DNA of 64,000 nt from positions 1 to 64,000 of the forward strand of contig MNVR01000032.1 in the NCBI GenBank assembly GCA_001873995.1, given 5' to 3'. This document shows, piece after piece, positions 40,718-48,812 of the stretch (the first letter of the stretch is position 1; each line of letters opens with the position of its first letter). The stretch is from Candidatus Phelpsiimicrobium noxiivivens. Lineage in GTDB: Bacteria > Omnitrophota > Gorgyraeia > Velamenicoccales > Velamenicoccaceae. The translations under genes were made by a program, and so were the position numbers. The notes beneath the pieces were generated by a model. That model had not been told where the DNA came from, searched no databases, and was given only the letters and a program-made list of their open reading frames with translations.

Positions 40718-41355
40718 AGATAAGTGAACGTGCGGAAGAAATTTTAGAGACGCTCTGGGGACACTCAGGCGAGGAAAAGCAGGGGGCCGTAGATGTGGGT
40801 TTGACCAAGGGCAATCCTGATGTAGAAGAGTTGATCAGTTTGGGTTATGTCAAACTGATGAATGAGAAGATATCTTTGACCGAAAAAGGCAAGTCGGAGG
40901 GGCAGAAGATAGTGCGTCGCCACAGGCTGGCGGAGAGATTATTTACTGATGTTCTGGATGTAAAAAAGAAGCTTGTGCATCCTGTCAGCTGTCAATTTGA
41001 GCATCTTCTTCATGAGGGCATAGAGGATAATATTTGCATTCTTTTAGGGCATCCTAAAACCTGCCCTCATGGAAGGCCTATACCCGAGGGTGAATGCTGC
41101 CGGAAATCCGAAGAAAGTATTAATAAGATAATTTCGTCCCTTGATAATCTGCGTGTGGGTCAAAAAGGCAAGGTAGCTTATCTCCACACCCACAATCACA
41201 AAAGGCTTCAGAAGATAATGGCTATGGGTATCTTGCCCGGGATGACCGTAAGCCTTATTCAGAAATTTCCTTCCTATGTGCTTCAGATCGGCAATTCGCA
41301 GTTTGCGATAGATCGTGACATTGCCTCGGCTATCCATGTTCTATTGACAAAATAA
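40714..41355 (+). CDS. DtxR-type metal regulator fused to FeoA domain
   Basis: An N-terminal winged helix (about residues 1-65) and a dimerisation/metal-binding region (HRLAERLF, CQFEH, CPHGRPIP, ECC) follow the DtxR/MntR/IdeR pattern. The C-terminal 70 residues (RVGQKGKVAYL ... IMAMGILPGMTVSL) are a FeoA SH3-like domain. Fusion of the regulator and FeoA fits the immediate feoB neighbourhood: it may sense Fe2+ or Mn2+ and touch the transporter. It overlaps the zinc-ribbon gene by ATGA. Confidence 0.82.
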   Translation: MKISERAEEILETLWGHSGEEKQGAVDVGLTKGNPDVEELISLGYVKLMNEKISLTEKGKSEGQKIVRRHRLAERLFTDVLDVKKKLVHPVSCQFEHLLHEGIEDNICILLGHPKTCPHGRPIPEGECCRKSEESINKIISSLDNLRVGQKGKVAYLHTHNHKRLQKIMAMGILPGMTVSLIQKFPSYVLQIGNSQFAIDRDIASAIHVLLTK

Positions 41356-41378
41356 TCCAAGCCTATATAGTAAGATTC

Positions 41379-42377
41379 ATGAAGATCAAGGCGATATCGC
41401 TTATTTCAGGAGGATTGGATAGTACCCTGGCTACAAAAGTAATGTTGGAGCAGGGGATAGAGGTCATCGCGGCTAACTTTGTATCTCCGTTCTGCAGATG
41501 TAATCATCGCGCGGGCTGTCAACATGAGGCGAAGTTCATTTCGGGCGAATTAGGCATACCCCTGAGAGTCATAAATGTGAGCAAAGATTTTCTTGAGGTC
41601 CTAAAGTCCCCCAAACACGGCTATGGCAGCCATATGAATCCTTGCATTGATTGCCGTATCCTTATGCTGAAAAAAGCTAAAGAATTGATGAAAGAAGTAG
41701 GCGCGTCTTTTTTAATAACAGGCGAAGTGCTTGGCCAGAGGCCCATGTCTCAGAGAAGAGACGCTATGCTGATAATTGAAAAAGACGCGGGAGTTAAAGG
41801 CCTGATCCTGCGGCCTTTGTCAGCAAAGTTGTTAGAGCCGACTATTCCCGAAAAAAAGGGCTGGGTGGATAGAACTAAACTACTTAATATATCCGGCCGC
41901 GGCCGCAAACCTCAGATACAGTTGGCCAGTGATTTCAATATTAAAGATTATCCATGTCCCGCGGGAGGATGCCTTTTAACAGACCCAGCTTTTTCTTTGC
42001 GCGTCAAAGACCTGATAGGCCACAACGAATTGACTCAGGAAGATGTGAGCTTTTTAAATCACGGCAGGCATTTTAGGATAGAAGAGACTGCCAAGCTTAT
42101 CGTAGGGCGTAATGAATATGATAATAAGGCCTTGGAAGATAAAGTATATGGTGTTATTTTTATGCCAGAGGATGAGGTTGCTGGCGCCACAGCTTTAGGC
42201 AGGGGGGATTTCTCAAAGCAGGAGACAATTCTGTTAGCCTGCCGGATTACCGCGCGTTATTTTGATAAAAAAAACGATAGCCAAACCGCCCGCGTTGTAG
42301 TCAAATATAAAGATAAGAGTGATATAATAGAAGTTGAGCCTTTTACCGACACCCAAGCCAAACAATATCTGATCTAA
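41379..42377 (+). CDS. PP-loop tRNA-thiolase-like protein with NFACT-R-like C-domain
   Basis: SGGLDSTLA near the N-terminus is the PP-loop for ATP-dependent adenylation, and CIDCRILML with CPAGGC provide cysteines as in MnmA/ThiI-like thiolases. The C-terminal part (FRIEETAKLIVGRNEYDNKAL) resembles the DUF814/NFACT-R region. The 332-residue combination is known from anaerobes and is annotated as a tRNA-thiolation-like protein, but its substrate is unknown. It is read from ATG 41379, 24 bases after the DtxR-FeoA gene. Confidence 0.75.
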   Translation: MKIKAISLISGGLDSTLATKVMLEQGIEVIAANFVSPFCRCNHRAGCQHEAKFISGELGIPLRVINVSKDFLEVLKSPKHGYGSHMNPCIDCRILMLKKAKELMKEVGASFLITGEVLGQRPMSQRRDAMLIIEKDAGVKGLILRPLSAKLLEPTIPEKKGWVDRTKLLNISGRGRKPQIQLASDFNIKDYPCPAGGCLLTDPAFSLRVKDLIGHNELTQEDVSFLNHGRHFRIEETAKLIVGRNEYDNKALEDKVYGVIFMPEDEVAGATALGRGDFSKQETILLACRITARYFDKKNDSQTARVVVKYKDKSDIIEVEPFTDTQAKQYLI

Positions 42378-42500
42378 GTGTTACATTTTGAGTCAGACTG
42401 GTTTTGTAACATTGAGGATTATGACGCGCATCGCACCAAGTATCAACGCATGATCCGCGAATTGCTCGATAGGTATGCTTTATTATATGGTAAAAATTAG
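42378..42500 (+). CDS. Possible 40-residue small protein
   Basis: GTG 42378 follows the previous stop without a gap. The translated product has a protein-like composition (VLHFESDWFCNIEDYDAHR, then KYQRMIRELLDRYALLYGKN) but no known motif and no good ribosome site. It might also be the tail of a decayed gene. Confidence 0.3.
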   Translation: MLHFESDWFCNIEDYDAHRTKYQRMIRELLDRYALLYGKN

Positions 42501-42509
42501 ATAACATTT

Positions 42510-42710
42510 ATGTTTACGCAATGCCCGGGAAGGGATAAGGGCCTTAAGGTCCGTTATATCAAATGTCCCAGCTGTTCTGAGGAGATAGAGTTTTTCTCTG
42601 ATGAGGCCAAGAGAAAATGTCCGAAGTGCAAAAAAGACGTAGTCTATACTGAGAATGACTCATGTATTTACTGGTGTAAGATGGCGAAGGATTGCCTTAT
42701 GCGTTTCTAG
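42510..42710 (+). CDS. Small zinc-ribbon protein
   Basis: The 66-residue protein has CPSC and CPKC knuckles plus CIYWCKMAKDC, so it should bind one or two zinc ions. It resembles the small ribbon proteins found beside metal and tRNA-thiolation genes and the ribbon next to feoB in this window, without close identity. No function can be assigned. Confidence 0.65.
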   Translation: MFTQCPGRDKGLKVRYIKCPSCSEEIEFFSDEAKRKCPKCKKDVVYTENDSCIYWCKMAKDCLMRF

Positions 42711-42770
42711 CAACAAGTCCCACTGTCCCGAACAACTTGGAAACAGTTTCCAGAAGAGCACCAGAAGAGC

Positions 42771-45485
42771 ATGACTATGACAGAAAAAAAACTTTATCAT
42801 TTATCCGTTGAGGCGTGTGAAGCTGTTTTAGATACTGATATTGACGCTGGGCTAAGCGCTCAAGAAGCAGAAAAGCGTTTGTTGGCTTTTGGCGCGAACC
42901 AGCTTACAGAGAAAAAGGCAGTCAGTCCCTGGAGTATATTTTTTGAACAATTCCAGGATTTTATTATATGGATCCTTATGGGCGCCGCCTTTGTGTCGGG
43001 TTTTTTAAAAGAGTGGGTAGATGCCCTTGCCATAATAGTTATCGTCATAGTCAATGCTATTCTAGGTTTTATTCAGGAATACAGAGCTGAAAAGTCACTC
43101 GCCGCTTTGAAGAAACTCTCCAGCCCTAATTCAAAAGTATTCAGGGATGGCCAACGCGCGGTAGTGCCATCCGCTCAATTAGTCGCAGGCGACTTGGTTG
43201 AAATAGAAGCCGGAGATAATGCGCCTGCTGATAGCCGTGTTGTTTGGCATAGTTCAAATTTTAGCGTGCAGGAGGCAAGCCTTACCGGCGAGTCAACGCC
43301 TGTTGCTAAGACGGGTATAGCCCTTGAAGAAAGAGAGATACCTTTGGCTGACAGGGCTAATATGGTTTACATGGGCACGTTCGTTTCCAGCGGCAAAGCG
43401 AAAGTGTTGGTTGTAGATACTGGCATGCGCACGGAATTAGGCAAAATAGCGGGTATGGTCCAGAACATAGGCAAAGAGACAACACCCCTACAGAAAAAAC
43501 TTGAGGAATTCGGCAAGTGGATAGTTTACCTTTGTTTTATTTTAGTAGGTATCGTATTTTTACTTGAGTGGATACGAGGGGCAAAGATCATTGATGTGTT
43601 TTTAACCGCGGTAAGCCTTGCTGTAGCGGCTATTCCTGAAGGCCTGCCAGCTGTTGTGACAATAGCTTTGGCGCTTGGCGTGCACCGGATGGTAAAGAGG
43701 CACGCCATTATCAGGAAACTGCCATCTGTTGAGACCTTAGGATGCGCGACAGTCATCTGTTCGGATAAGACAGGGACTTTGACCAAAAATGAGATGACCG
43801 TGCAGGTTGTTTTCGCGGGCGGCCGCCTATATAAGGTAAAGGGCATAGGCTATGAGCCTTCCGGAGAGTTCACGCTGGATGGAAAAACTATTTCTGCGGA
43901 TGGGCATCCTGACCTTAACAAGGCACTTTCATGCGGAATATTATGCAACGCGGCCCAGCTTATAGAGAAAGACGGTGTATATAAAATAATAGGCGATCCT
44001 ACTGAGGCGGCAATACTGACGGCGGCCGCCAAAGCCGGCATTTGGAAAGAAGATGAAGAGGAGCAGTTTGTTTTTATTGACGAAATACCTTTTGATTCTG
44101 AGCGTAAAAAAATGACCATTGTGCGCCGCCACAAAAACGAGCTATTCGCTTTTGTTAAGGGAGCGCCTGACGTGCTTTTGAATGATTGCGCCTTTATCCA
44201 GGATAACGGCAGCTCTCGCGCCTTGAGCGCTGATGACAGAAAGCGCGTTTTAGACGCCAACAATGCTTTAGCGGATCAGGCGATGCGTGTTTTGGGCATA
44301 GCTTACAGGCCTTTGGAAGAGCCTAAAGAAAAATTTGAAGCAGAGTCTGTTGAAAAAGGCCTTATTTTCGCGGGCCTGGTAGCAATGATAGATCCGCCAC
44401 GCCCCGAAGTTAAGGTAGCTATGCAGGAGTGCAAGTCAGCAGGCATAAAGACCGTTATGATAACAGGCGACCATAAGAATACGGCAATTGCCATAGCCAG
44501 AGACTTGGGATTTTTTAAGGATGATTCTCTGGCGTTGACTGGGGAAGAATTGGACAAGTTAAGCGATAATGAGTTTTATGGCTTGGTAGAGAGGATACCT
44601 GTATATGCGCGCGTTTCACCTGAGCATAAGTTAAGGATTGTGCGCGCGTGGCGTAAACATAACGAAGTCGTAGCCATGACAGGTGACGGCGTCAATGACG
44701 CTCCTGCCGTTAAAGAGGCGGACATAGGCGTCGCCATGGGCATAACAGGGACTGACGTGACCAAGGAAGTTTCAGATATGGTTATTACCGACGACAACTT
44801 TGCTTCTATTGTCGCTGCAATTGAAGAAGGCCGGGGCATTTATGATAATATCAAAAAATTCATTCACTATCTTTTATCATGTAACGCCGGAGAAATACTT
44901 GTCATGTTCGTATCTTCTTTAGTCGGCCTGCCCGTGCCCCTTTTACCTATACAAATACTCTGGGTCAATTTGGTGACTGATGGTTTGCCGGCTTTAGCTT
45001 TGGGCGTGGATCCTGCGGACTTGCATGTAATGCAACGGCCTCCGCGCGCGCCTAACGAATCCGTGGTCACCAGGAAAAGGGCTTTTTTAATGTTATCTCA
45101 GGGCGCGTTTATAGCTTTTTGCAGCCTTTTGGCTTTTGTATTCGTGTTATTTATTGAAAAAGAAGGCATAGTCCGCGCCAGGACAGCAGCCTTTATTGTT
45201 CTTTCGTGCAGCCAGCTTTTCCATTCTTTTAACTGCCGTAATTTAGACATATCTTTATTTAAGATAGGTGTTTTTTCTAATATTCAACTCGTTTTGGCAT
45301 GCGGTATATCATTTTCTTTGCAGATGCTTGCTGTCTATGCGCCATTTTTACAGCGTGTTTTTAAAACAGAGGCGCTTGGAGTATTCGATTGGGTGCTCGT
45401 AATACTGATATCATCGTTTCCGTTGTGGGCTATGGAGGCAATTAAGCTTTTTAAGGGCAAAAAGACTGCTTTATCACCGCTTTAA
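42771..45485 (+). CDS. P-type Ca2+-transporting ATPase (P2-type)
   Basis: The 904 residues match P2-type ATPases: cation ATPase N-domain (AGLSAQEAEKRLLAFGANQL), TGES, VAAIPEGLPAVVTIAL (the PEGL motif of the calcium site), SDKTGTLTKNEMT with the phosphorylated Asp, KGAPD, and MTGDGVNDAPA. About ten transmembrane helices are visible. Ca2+ is the likely ion (SERCA/PMCA-like); Na+ or Mn2+ cannot be excluded. No strong ribosome site; ATG 42777 is an alternative start. Confidence 0.88.
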   Translation: MTMTEKKLYHLSVEACEAVLDTDIDAGLSAQEAEKRLLAFGANQLTEKKAVSPWSIFFEQFQDFIIWILMGAAFVSGFLKEWVDALAIIVIVIVNAILGFIQEYRAEKSLAALKKLSSPNSKVFRDGQRAVVPSAQLVAGDLVEIEAGDNAPADSRVVWHSSNFSVQEASLTGESTPVAKTGIALEEREIPLADRANMVYMGTFVSSGKAKVLVVDTGMRTELGKIAGMVQNIGKETTPLQKKLEEFGKWIVYLCFILVGIVFLLEWIRGAKIIDVFLTAVSLAVAAIPEGLPAVVTIALALGVHRMVKRHAIIRKLPSVETLGCATVICSDKTGTLTKNEMTVQVVFAGGRLYKVKGIGYEPSGEFTLDGKTISADGHPDLNKALSCGILCNAAQLIEKDGVYKIIGDPTEAAILTAAAKAGIWKEDEEEQFVFIDEIPFDSERKKMTIVRRHKNELFAFVKGAPDVLLNDCAFIQDNGSSRALSADDRKRVLDANNALADQAMRVLGIAYRPLEEPKEKFEAESVEKGLIFAGLVAMIDPPRPEVKVAMQECKSAGIKTVMITGDHKNTAIAIARDLGFFKDDSLALTGEELDKLSDNEFYGLVERIPVYARVSPEHKLRIVRAWRKHNEVVAMTGDGVNDAPAVKEADIGVAMGITGTDVTKEVSDMVITDDNFASIVAAIEEGRGIYDNIKKFIHYLLSCNAGEILVMFVSSLVGLPVPLLPIQILWVNLVTDGLPALALGVDPADLHVMQRPPRAPNESVVTRKRAFLMLSQGAFIAFCSLLAFVFVLFIEKEGIVRARTAAFIVLSCSQLFHSFNCRNLDISLFKIGVFSNIQLVLACGISFSLQMLAVYAPFLQRVFKTEALGVFDWVLVILISSFPLWAMEAIKLFKGKKTALSPL

Positions 45486-45493
45486 TTCATTTC

Positions 45494-45522
45494 TTGATTG
45501 AAAGGGGGCTTAGTGGTAATAT
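45494..45522 (+). promoter_or_regulatory. Possible sigma-70 promoter for the YHS gene
   Basis: TTGATT (45494-45499), 17-bp spacer and TAATAT (45517-45522) lie about 127 bases before ATG 45649, leaving a long leader. The rest of the 163-base gap is purine-rich and holds the ribosome site AAAGGAGGAG. Confidence 0.4.
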
Positions 45523-45648
45523 GCCCAACATTGGTATTTAAAAGGATATAAGGAAAGGAGGGAAGGCCAGATGTAAAAGTGCACCCGGTATTATTTTTAA
45601 AAATTTTCCGATGTAAAAAAAGAACAGTAATTCTAAAGGAGGAGTAAC

Positions 45649-46014
45649 ATGTTTAAGAAATTGAGTATGGCAGTAATAGTGGTATGCGCCTTGTTAATGG
45701 TAGCGGGCGTTGTAATGGCTCAGGAAGCAGCAAAGACAGAAACAGCTCCTGCGGCAGTGACAGTTTCGGAAGTCGCTCCAGCGGCAGCAGTTAATGTCGG
45801 CAATAAGACCTGCCCGGTTACAGGTGAGACAATCAAAGAACTTGGCAAAGATACGGTTGAGTATGAAGGTAAGATCTACAATATGTGCTGCCCGATGTGC
45901 AAAGATAAATTCTTAGCTGATCCTGCTAAGTATATCGCGGTAGTTGACCAGGAATTAGCAAAAGAAAAAGCAGCTGCTGAAGCATCTGTCCCGGCTCCTG
46001 CGGAAGTAAAGTAA
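45649..46014 (+). CDS. Secreted YHS/TRASH-domain metal-binding protein
   Basis: The signal peptide ends near VMAQ. After an Ala/Thr/Val linker, a YHS-type domain has CPVTGETI, VEYEGKIYNMCCPMCKDKF and ADPAKYI. The cysteines are placed for metal binding, as in YHS/TRASH domains of copper or heavy-metal proteins. It sits downstream of the P-type ATPase gene and ends in a hairpin-rich region. Confidence 0.78.
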   Translation: MFKKLSMAVIVVCALLMVAGVVMAQEAAKTETAPAAVTVSEVAPAAAVNVGNKTCPVTGETIKELGKDTVEYEGKIYNMCCPMCKDKFLADPAKYIAVVDQELAKEKAAAEASVPAPAEVK

Positions 46015-46029
46015 CCTAAGCTTATATAG

Positions 46030-46060
46030 TGAGACAAATCATTCTGTTTGATTTGTCTCA
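46030..46060 (+). terminator. GAGACAAATCA-type hairpin, probable terminator of the YHS gene
   Basis: TGAGACAAATCA pairs with TGATTTGTCTCA around a short loop, followed by TTCGTTTTATCG. It is also a copy of a repeat seen again at 46121-46159 and 52877-52915. Confidence 0.55.
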
Positions 46061-46080
46061 TTCGTTTTATCGTTTCACTG

Positions 46081-46108
46081 CGGCGCCCAGTAACCCGGGC
46101 GCCGTTTT
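46081..46108 (+). terminator. Intrinsic terminator
   Basis: CGGCGCCC (46081-46088) pairs with GGGCGCCG (46097-46104) and is followed by TTTTATT. This is a good rho-independent signature just after the first hairpin. Confidence 0.7.
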
Positions 46109-46120
46109 ATTAAATGAGCC

Positions 46121-46159
46121 CCAATGAGACAAATCAAACAGGATGATTTGTCTCATTGG
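46121..46159. repeat. GAGACAAATCA inverted repeat, copy 2
   Basis: The 16-bp arms CCAATGAGACAAATCA/TGATTTGTCTCATTGG are perfect, with a 7-base loop. It ends seven bases before the -35 of the Rrf2 promoter. Confidence 0.8.
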
Positions 46160-46166
46160 TTTATAC

Positions 46167-46195
46167 TTGACAAAAGATATCGGGTATTGTATACT
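46167..46195 (+). promoter_or_regulatory. Near-consensus promoter for the Rrf2 gene
   Basis: TTGACA (46167-46172), 17-bp spacer and TATACT (46190-46195). The expected start of transcription falls at or next to ATG 46202, so the message is probably leaderless. Confidence 0.75.
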
Positions 46196-46201
46196 ACGTT
46201 T

Positions 46202-46609
46202 ATGCGAATAACAACGCAGGGTGATTACGCGCTAAGGTGCATTTTAAGCATTGCGCGGAACTACAAGAACGGCCCTGTTGCTATAAGCCGCATTGTTGAG
46301 GACGAGGGCCTGCCTGTGGATTATATAGAGCAGCTTTTGATGAAACTCAGGCGAAAAAATATCATTAAGAGCATAAGGGGGGCGAGGGGAGGTTATCTGT
46401 TAAATAAGCCGCCGTTGGACATTACCATTAAGGATGTTATTGAAGCGGTAGAGGGAGAGGCATTTAAGATCATCTGTGACCGGTATAAGAAGCACAAATT
46501 AAAGTACTGCGATGGGGTTGACGGTTGCCTTTTAAAAGGCGTTTGGGTAGGCTTAAAAAAAGAGATAGAAGGGTATTTGGATAAAAAAACAATAGCTTCA
46601 CTATTGTAA
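46202..46609 (+). CDS. Rrf2-family regulator (IscR-like)
   Basis: ATG 46202 is the start because MRITTQGDYALRCIL is the canonical Rrf2 N-terminus; no Shine-Dalgarno precedes it. A winged helix (about 1-80, including ARGGYLLNKPP) is followed by three cysteines (ICDRYKKHKLKYCDGVDGC) placed like the 2Fe-2S ligands of IscR. The downstream NifU-domain, LarE and cysteine-desulfurase genes make Fe-S or sulfur sensing the natural reading (inferred). Confidence 0.85.
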   Translation: MRITTQGDYALRCILSIARNYKNGPVAISRIVEDEGLPVDYIEQLLMKLRRKNIIKSIRGARGGYLLNKPPLDITIKDVIEAVEGEAFKIICDRYKKHKLKYCDGVDGCLLKGVWVGLKKEIEGYLDKKTIASLL

Positions 46610-46623
46610 CGTTGGAGGCGATC

Positions 46624-46821
46624 ATGATCAAAGTCAGGACGTTTACTCAGAATCTGGAGATTATGAAGACCATTGGCGAACTGAACAAACTGGATGACGT
46701 TGTGAATAACTTTTTAAAAACTGAAAAAGTCAAGAAAGTCTTATCCGTCAGTGATGCAGTTACGACGAACAACGAGGGTATGACTATGGGTATTATCCGT
46801 GTGTTAACGTATGAATTGTGA
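46624..46821 (+). CDS. Conserved-looking small protein of unknown function
   Basis: ATG 46624 has GGAGGCG just upstream. The 65 residues (MIKVRTFTQNLEIMKTIGEL ... GMTMGIIRVLTYEL) form an alpha/beta pattern without cysteines. I recognise no family. It lies between the Rrf2 and NifU-domain genes, so a role in sulfur or Fe-S handling is only suggested by position. Confidence 0.7.
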   Translation: MIKVRTFTQNLEIMKTIGELNKLDDVVNNFLKTEKVKKVLSVSDAVTTNNEGMTMGIIRVLTYEL

Positions 46822-46836
46822 TCAAGGGAGGATGAA

Positions 46837-47064
46837 ATGACACTAAAAGAAAAAGTAGAAAACGCGTTAAAAGAAGTGCGGCCTATGCTTGAGGCAGACG
46901 GCGGCAATGTAGAGCTTATCAGCGTCACAGACGCTGGCGAGGTAACGTTAAAGCTTACAGGGGCTTGCGGTTCGTGCCCTATGTCTCAGATGACGCTGAA
47001 AATGGGTGTTGAGCGCGTCATCAAAAAGCAAGTGCCGGAGATAAAAGAGGTCATAGCTGCGTGA
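46837..47064 (+). CDS. NifU C-terminal-domain Fe-S scaffold
   Basis: The 75-residue protein corresponds to the NifU C-terminal domain: EVRPMLEADGGNVEL, and CGSCPMS holding the two cluster cysteines. It carries or transfers 4Fe-4S clusters. It overlaps LarE by GTGA and belongs to the Rrf2-led operon. Confidence 0.9.
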   Translation: MTLKEKVENALKEVRPMLEADGGNVELISVTDAGEVTLKLTGACGSCPMSQMTLKMGVERVIKKQVPEIKEVIAA

Positions 47065-47858
47065 ACGCGTTAGGCGTAAAATTAACAGATCTGCGCGTCA
47101 GGCTCAAAAGCTTAGGTTCTGTGCTCGTGGCATATTCAGGCGGGGCGGATAGTTCTCTTTTGGTGAAGGTCGCTAAAGACGTGTTAGGTAACAAGGTAGT
47201 TGCCGTGACCGCCGTTTCTGAGACTTATCCTTTGTCAGAAGCCAAAAGCGCTAAAAGCTTAGCTCAAAAACACGGCGTTCGGCATGAGTTTATAAAGACA
47301 CGCGAGCTTAAAGATCCGCTTTTTAGGAATAATCCTAAAAACCGGTGTTATATATGCAAAAAAGAATTATTTTCAAAATTAACAACTCTTTCCCGGGCGT
47401 TTGGCTTAGACGCGATAGTTGACGGCTCAAACGTAGACGACCTTGCGGATCATAGGCCAGGAAGCCTGGCTAAAAAAGAATTTAATGTGATCTCTCCGCT
47501 TCAGGAAGCGGGTTTTACAAAAGAAGACGTCAGGCGCCTGTCCAAACAACTGGGGTTGTCCACTTGGTCTAAGCCGGCTCAGGCGTGCCTTGCGTCAAGG
47601 ATACCGTACAATTCTAAAATAACCCGGGAGCGGTTAGTCAATATAAATAAAGCTGAGGAAATATTAAGGAAAGCGTTTAAGATAAAAGGGAACTTGCGTG
47701 TAAGGGATTTTCAGGGCACAGCAAGCATAGAGGTAGATAAAAAAGATATTAAACGCGTTGCAGCCTCAGATAGGGCAACGGTGTTGTTGGAAGCCTTGGG
47801 CTACAAGAAGGTCGTGATCGATCCAAGAGGGTACAGGCGCGGGAGTTTAAATGAATAA
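47061..47858 (+). CDS. larE: LarE-type ATP-dependent sacrificial sulfur transferase
   Basis: The PP-loop SGGADSSLL near residue 27 adenylates the substrate, and RCYICKKELF plus ACLASRIPYN follow the LarE pattern. The Cys in ACLASR corresponds to the residue that gives up its sulfur in LarE from Lactobacillus plantarum. LarE makes the nickel-pincer nucleotide cofactor; larB and larC are not in the window, so a related thiolation role is possible. The GTG start overlaps the NifU-domain gene. Confidence 0.85.
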   Translation: MNALGVKLTDLRVRLKSLGSVLVAYSGGADSSLLVKVAKDVLGNKVVAVTAVSETYPLSEAKSAKSLAQKHGVRHEFIKTRELKDPLFRNNPKNRCYICKKELFSKLTTLSRAFGLDAIVDGSNVDDLADHRPGSLAKKEFNVISPLQEAGFTKEDVRRLSKQLGLSTWSKPAQACLASRIPYNSKITRERLVNINKAEEILRKAFKIKGNLRVRDFQGTASIEVDKKDIKRVAASDRATVLLEALGYKKVVIDPRGYRRGSLNE

Positions 47859-48753
47859 CATGATAGGGCAATTTTTCTTTCATTTGAGGCATTATTCAAT
47901 AGAGGTTTTGCCTGCTTTGGCAATAGGATTTCTGCTAAGCGGGATTGCCCATGAGTTCATACCGCAGAGCTGGGTAGACCGCAATCTGGGTAATAAGGGC
48001 TTAAGGGCCATACTTATGGCAACATTTGTTGGCGCTCTGTTACCTATATGTTGCTGGGGGTCATTGCCTGTGGCTATTGGGTTTTATAAAAAGGGCGCTA
48101 AACTGGGGCCTGTCCTGGCATTTTTAGTGGCAACTCCTGCTACGTCTATAAGCGCCTTATTAGTCACTTACGTATTGCTTGGCCTTAAATTTGCCATCTT
48201 TATATTTATAGCAGTTATTGTTATGGGCATTATTGTCGGTATGGCCGGCAATATGCTGCATTACGAACAAAAACATCAGGGACCGCCTGAGAAATGCCCT
48301 CATTGTCACCAAGAGGCCGCTACATGTAAGCACAGGACAGATATGTTTTGCAGAGTGAAATCTGTCTTGAAATATTCTTTTATTGATATGCCTAAAGAGC
48401 TCGGCCTTGAGATGCTAATAGGCCTGTTGCTGGCAGCGTTGGTCATGGCTTACGCGCCTTTAGGCGAGCTTATAGGAAAATATCTTTTCGGCGCGGCTGG
48501 CTATGCGTTTAGCTTAATATTTGGGCTTTTAACGTATGTCTGTTCCACGGCGACTGTCCCATTGGTAGACGCGTTCATTAAGCAGGGTATGAACGTTGGC
48601 GCTGCAATGGTGTTTTTGCTTGTCGGCCCGATTACAAGTTACGGCACTATCTTTGTCCTGCGTAAAGAGTTCGGTGCAAAAATACTCTTTATTTATCTTG
48701 GCCTCATCAGTATAATATCCCTATTGTTCGGCATTTTATACGCTAACCTGTAG
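47851..48753 (+). CDS. YraQ/ArsP-type permease with cytoplasmic Cys/His loop
   Basis: This is an eight-helix permease of the DUF318/YraQ family (GALLPICCWGSLPVAIGFYKKG; VCSTATVPLVDAF). A central loop carries CPHCHQEAATCKH, which could bind a metal. Family members include ArsP exporters of organoarsenicals and proteins placed with metal or sulfur genes. It overlaps LarE by eight bases; a role moving a thio-compound or metal is inferred from position. Confidence 0.75.
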   Translation: MNNMIGQFFFHLRHYSIEVLPALAIGFLLSGIAHEFIPQSWVDRNLGNKGLRAILMATFVGALLPICCWGSLPVAIGFYKKGAKLGPVLAFLVATPATSISALLVTYVLLGLKFAIFIFIAVIVMGIIVGMAGNMLHYEQKHQGPPEKCPHCHQEAATCKHRTDMFCRVKSVLKYSFIDMPKELGLEMLIGLLLAALVMAYAPLGELIGKYLFGAAGYAFSLIFGLLTYVCSTATVPLVDAFIKQGMNVGAAMVFLLVGPITSYGTIFVLRKEFGAKILFIYLGLISIISLLFGILYANL

Positions 48754-48756
48754 TGT

Positions 48757-48771
48757 CGAGGTCCGACCTCG
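48757..48771. repeat. CGAGGTCCGACCTCG palindrome
   Basis: Perfect 6-bp arms CGAGGT/ACCTCG lie just after the permease stop. A G/C-rich, imperfectly repeated stretch continues to about 48800. Confidence 0.6.
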
Positions 48772-48812
48772 CCATTCGGGGCCGAGGCCGGGCTTCGGTA
48801 AGAAAGGCAGTT

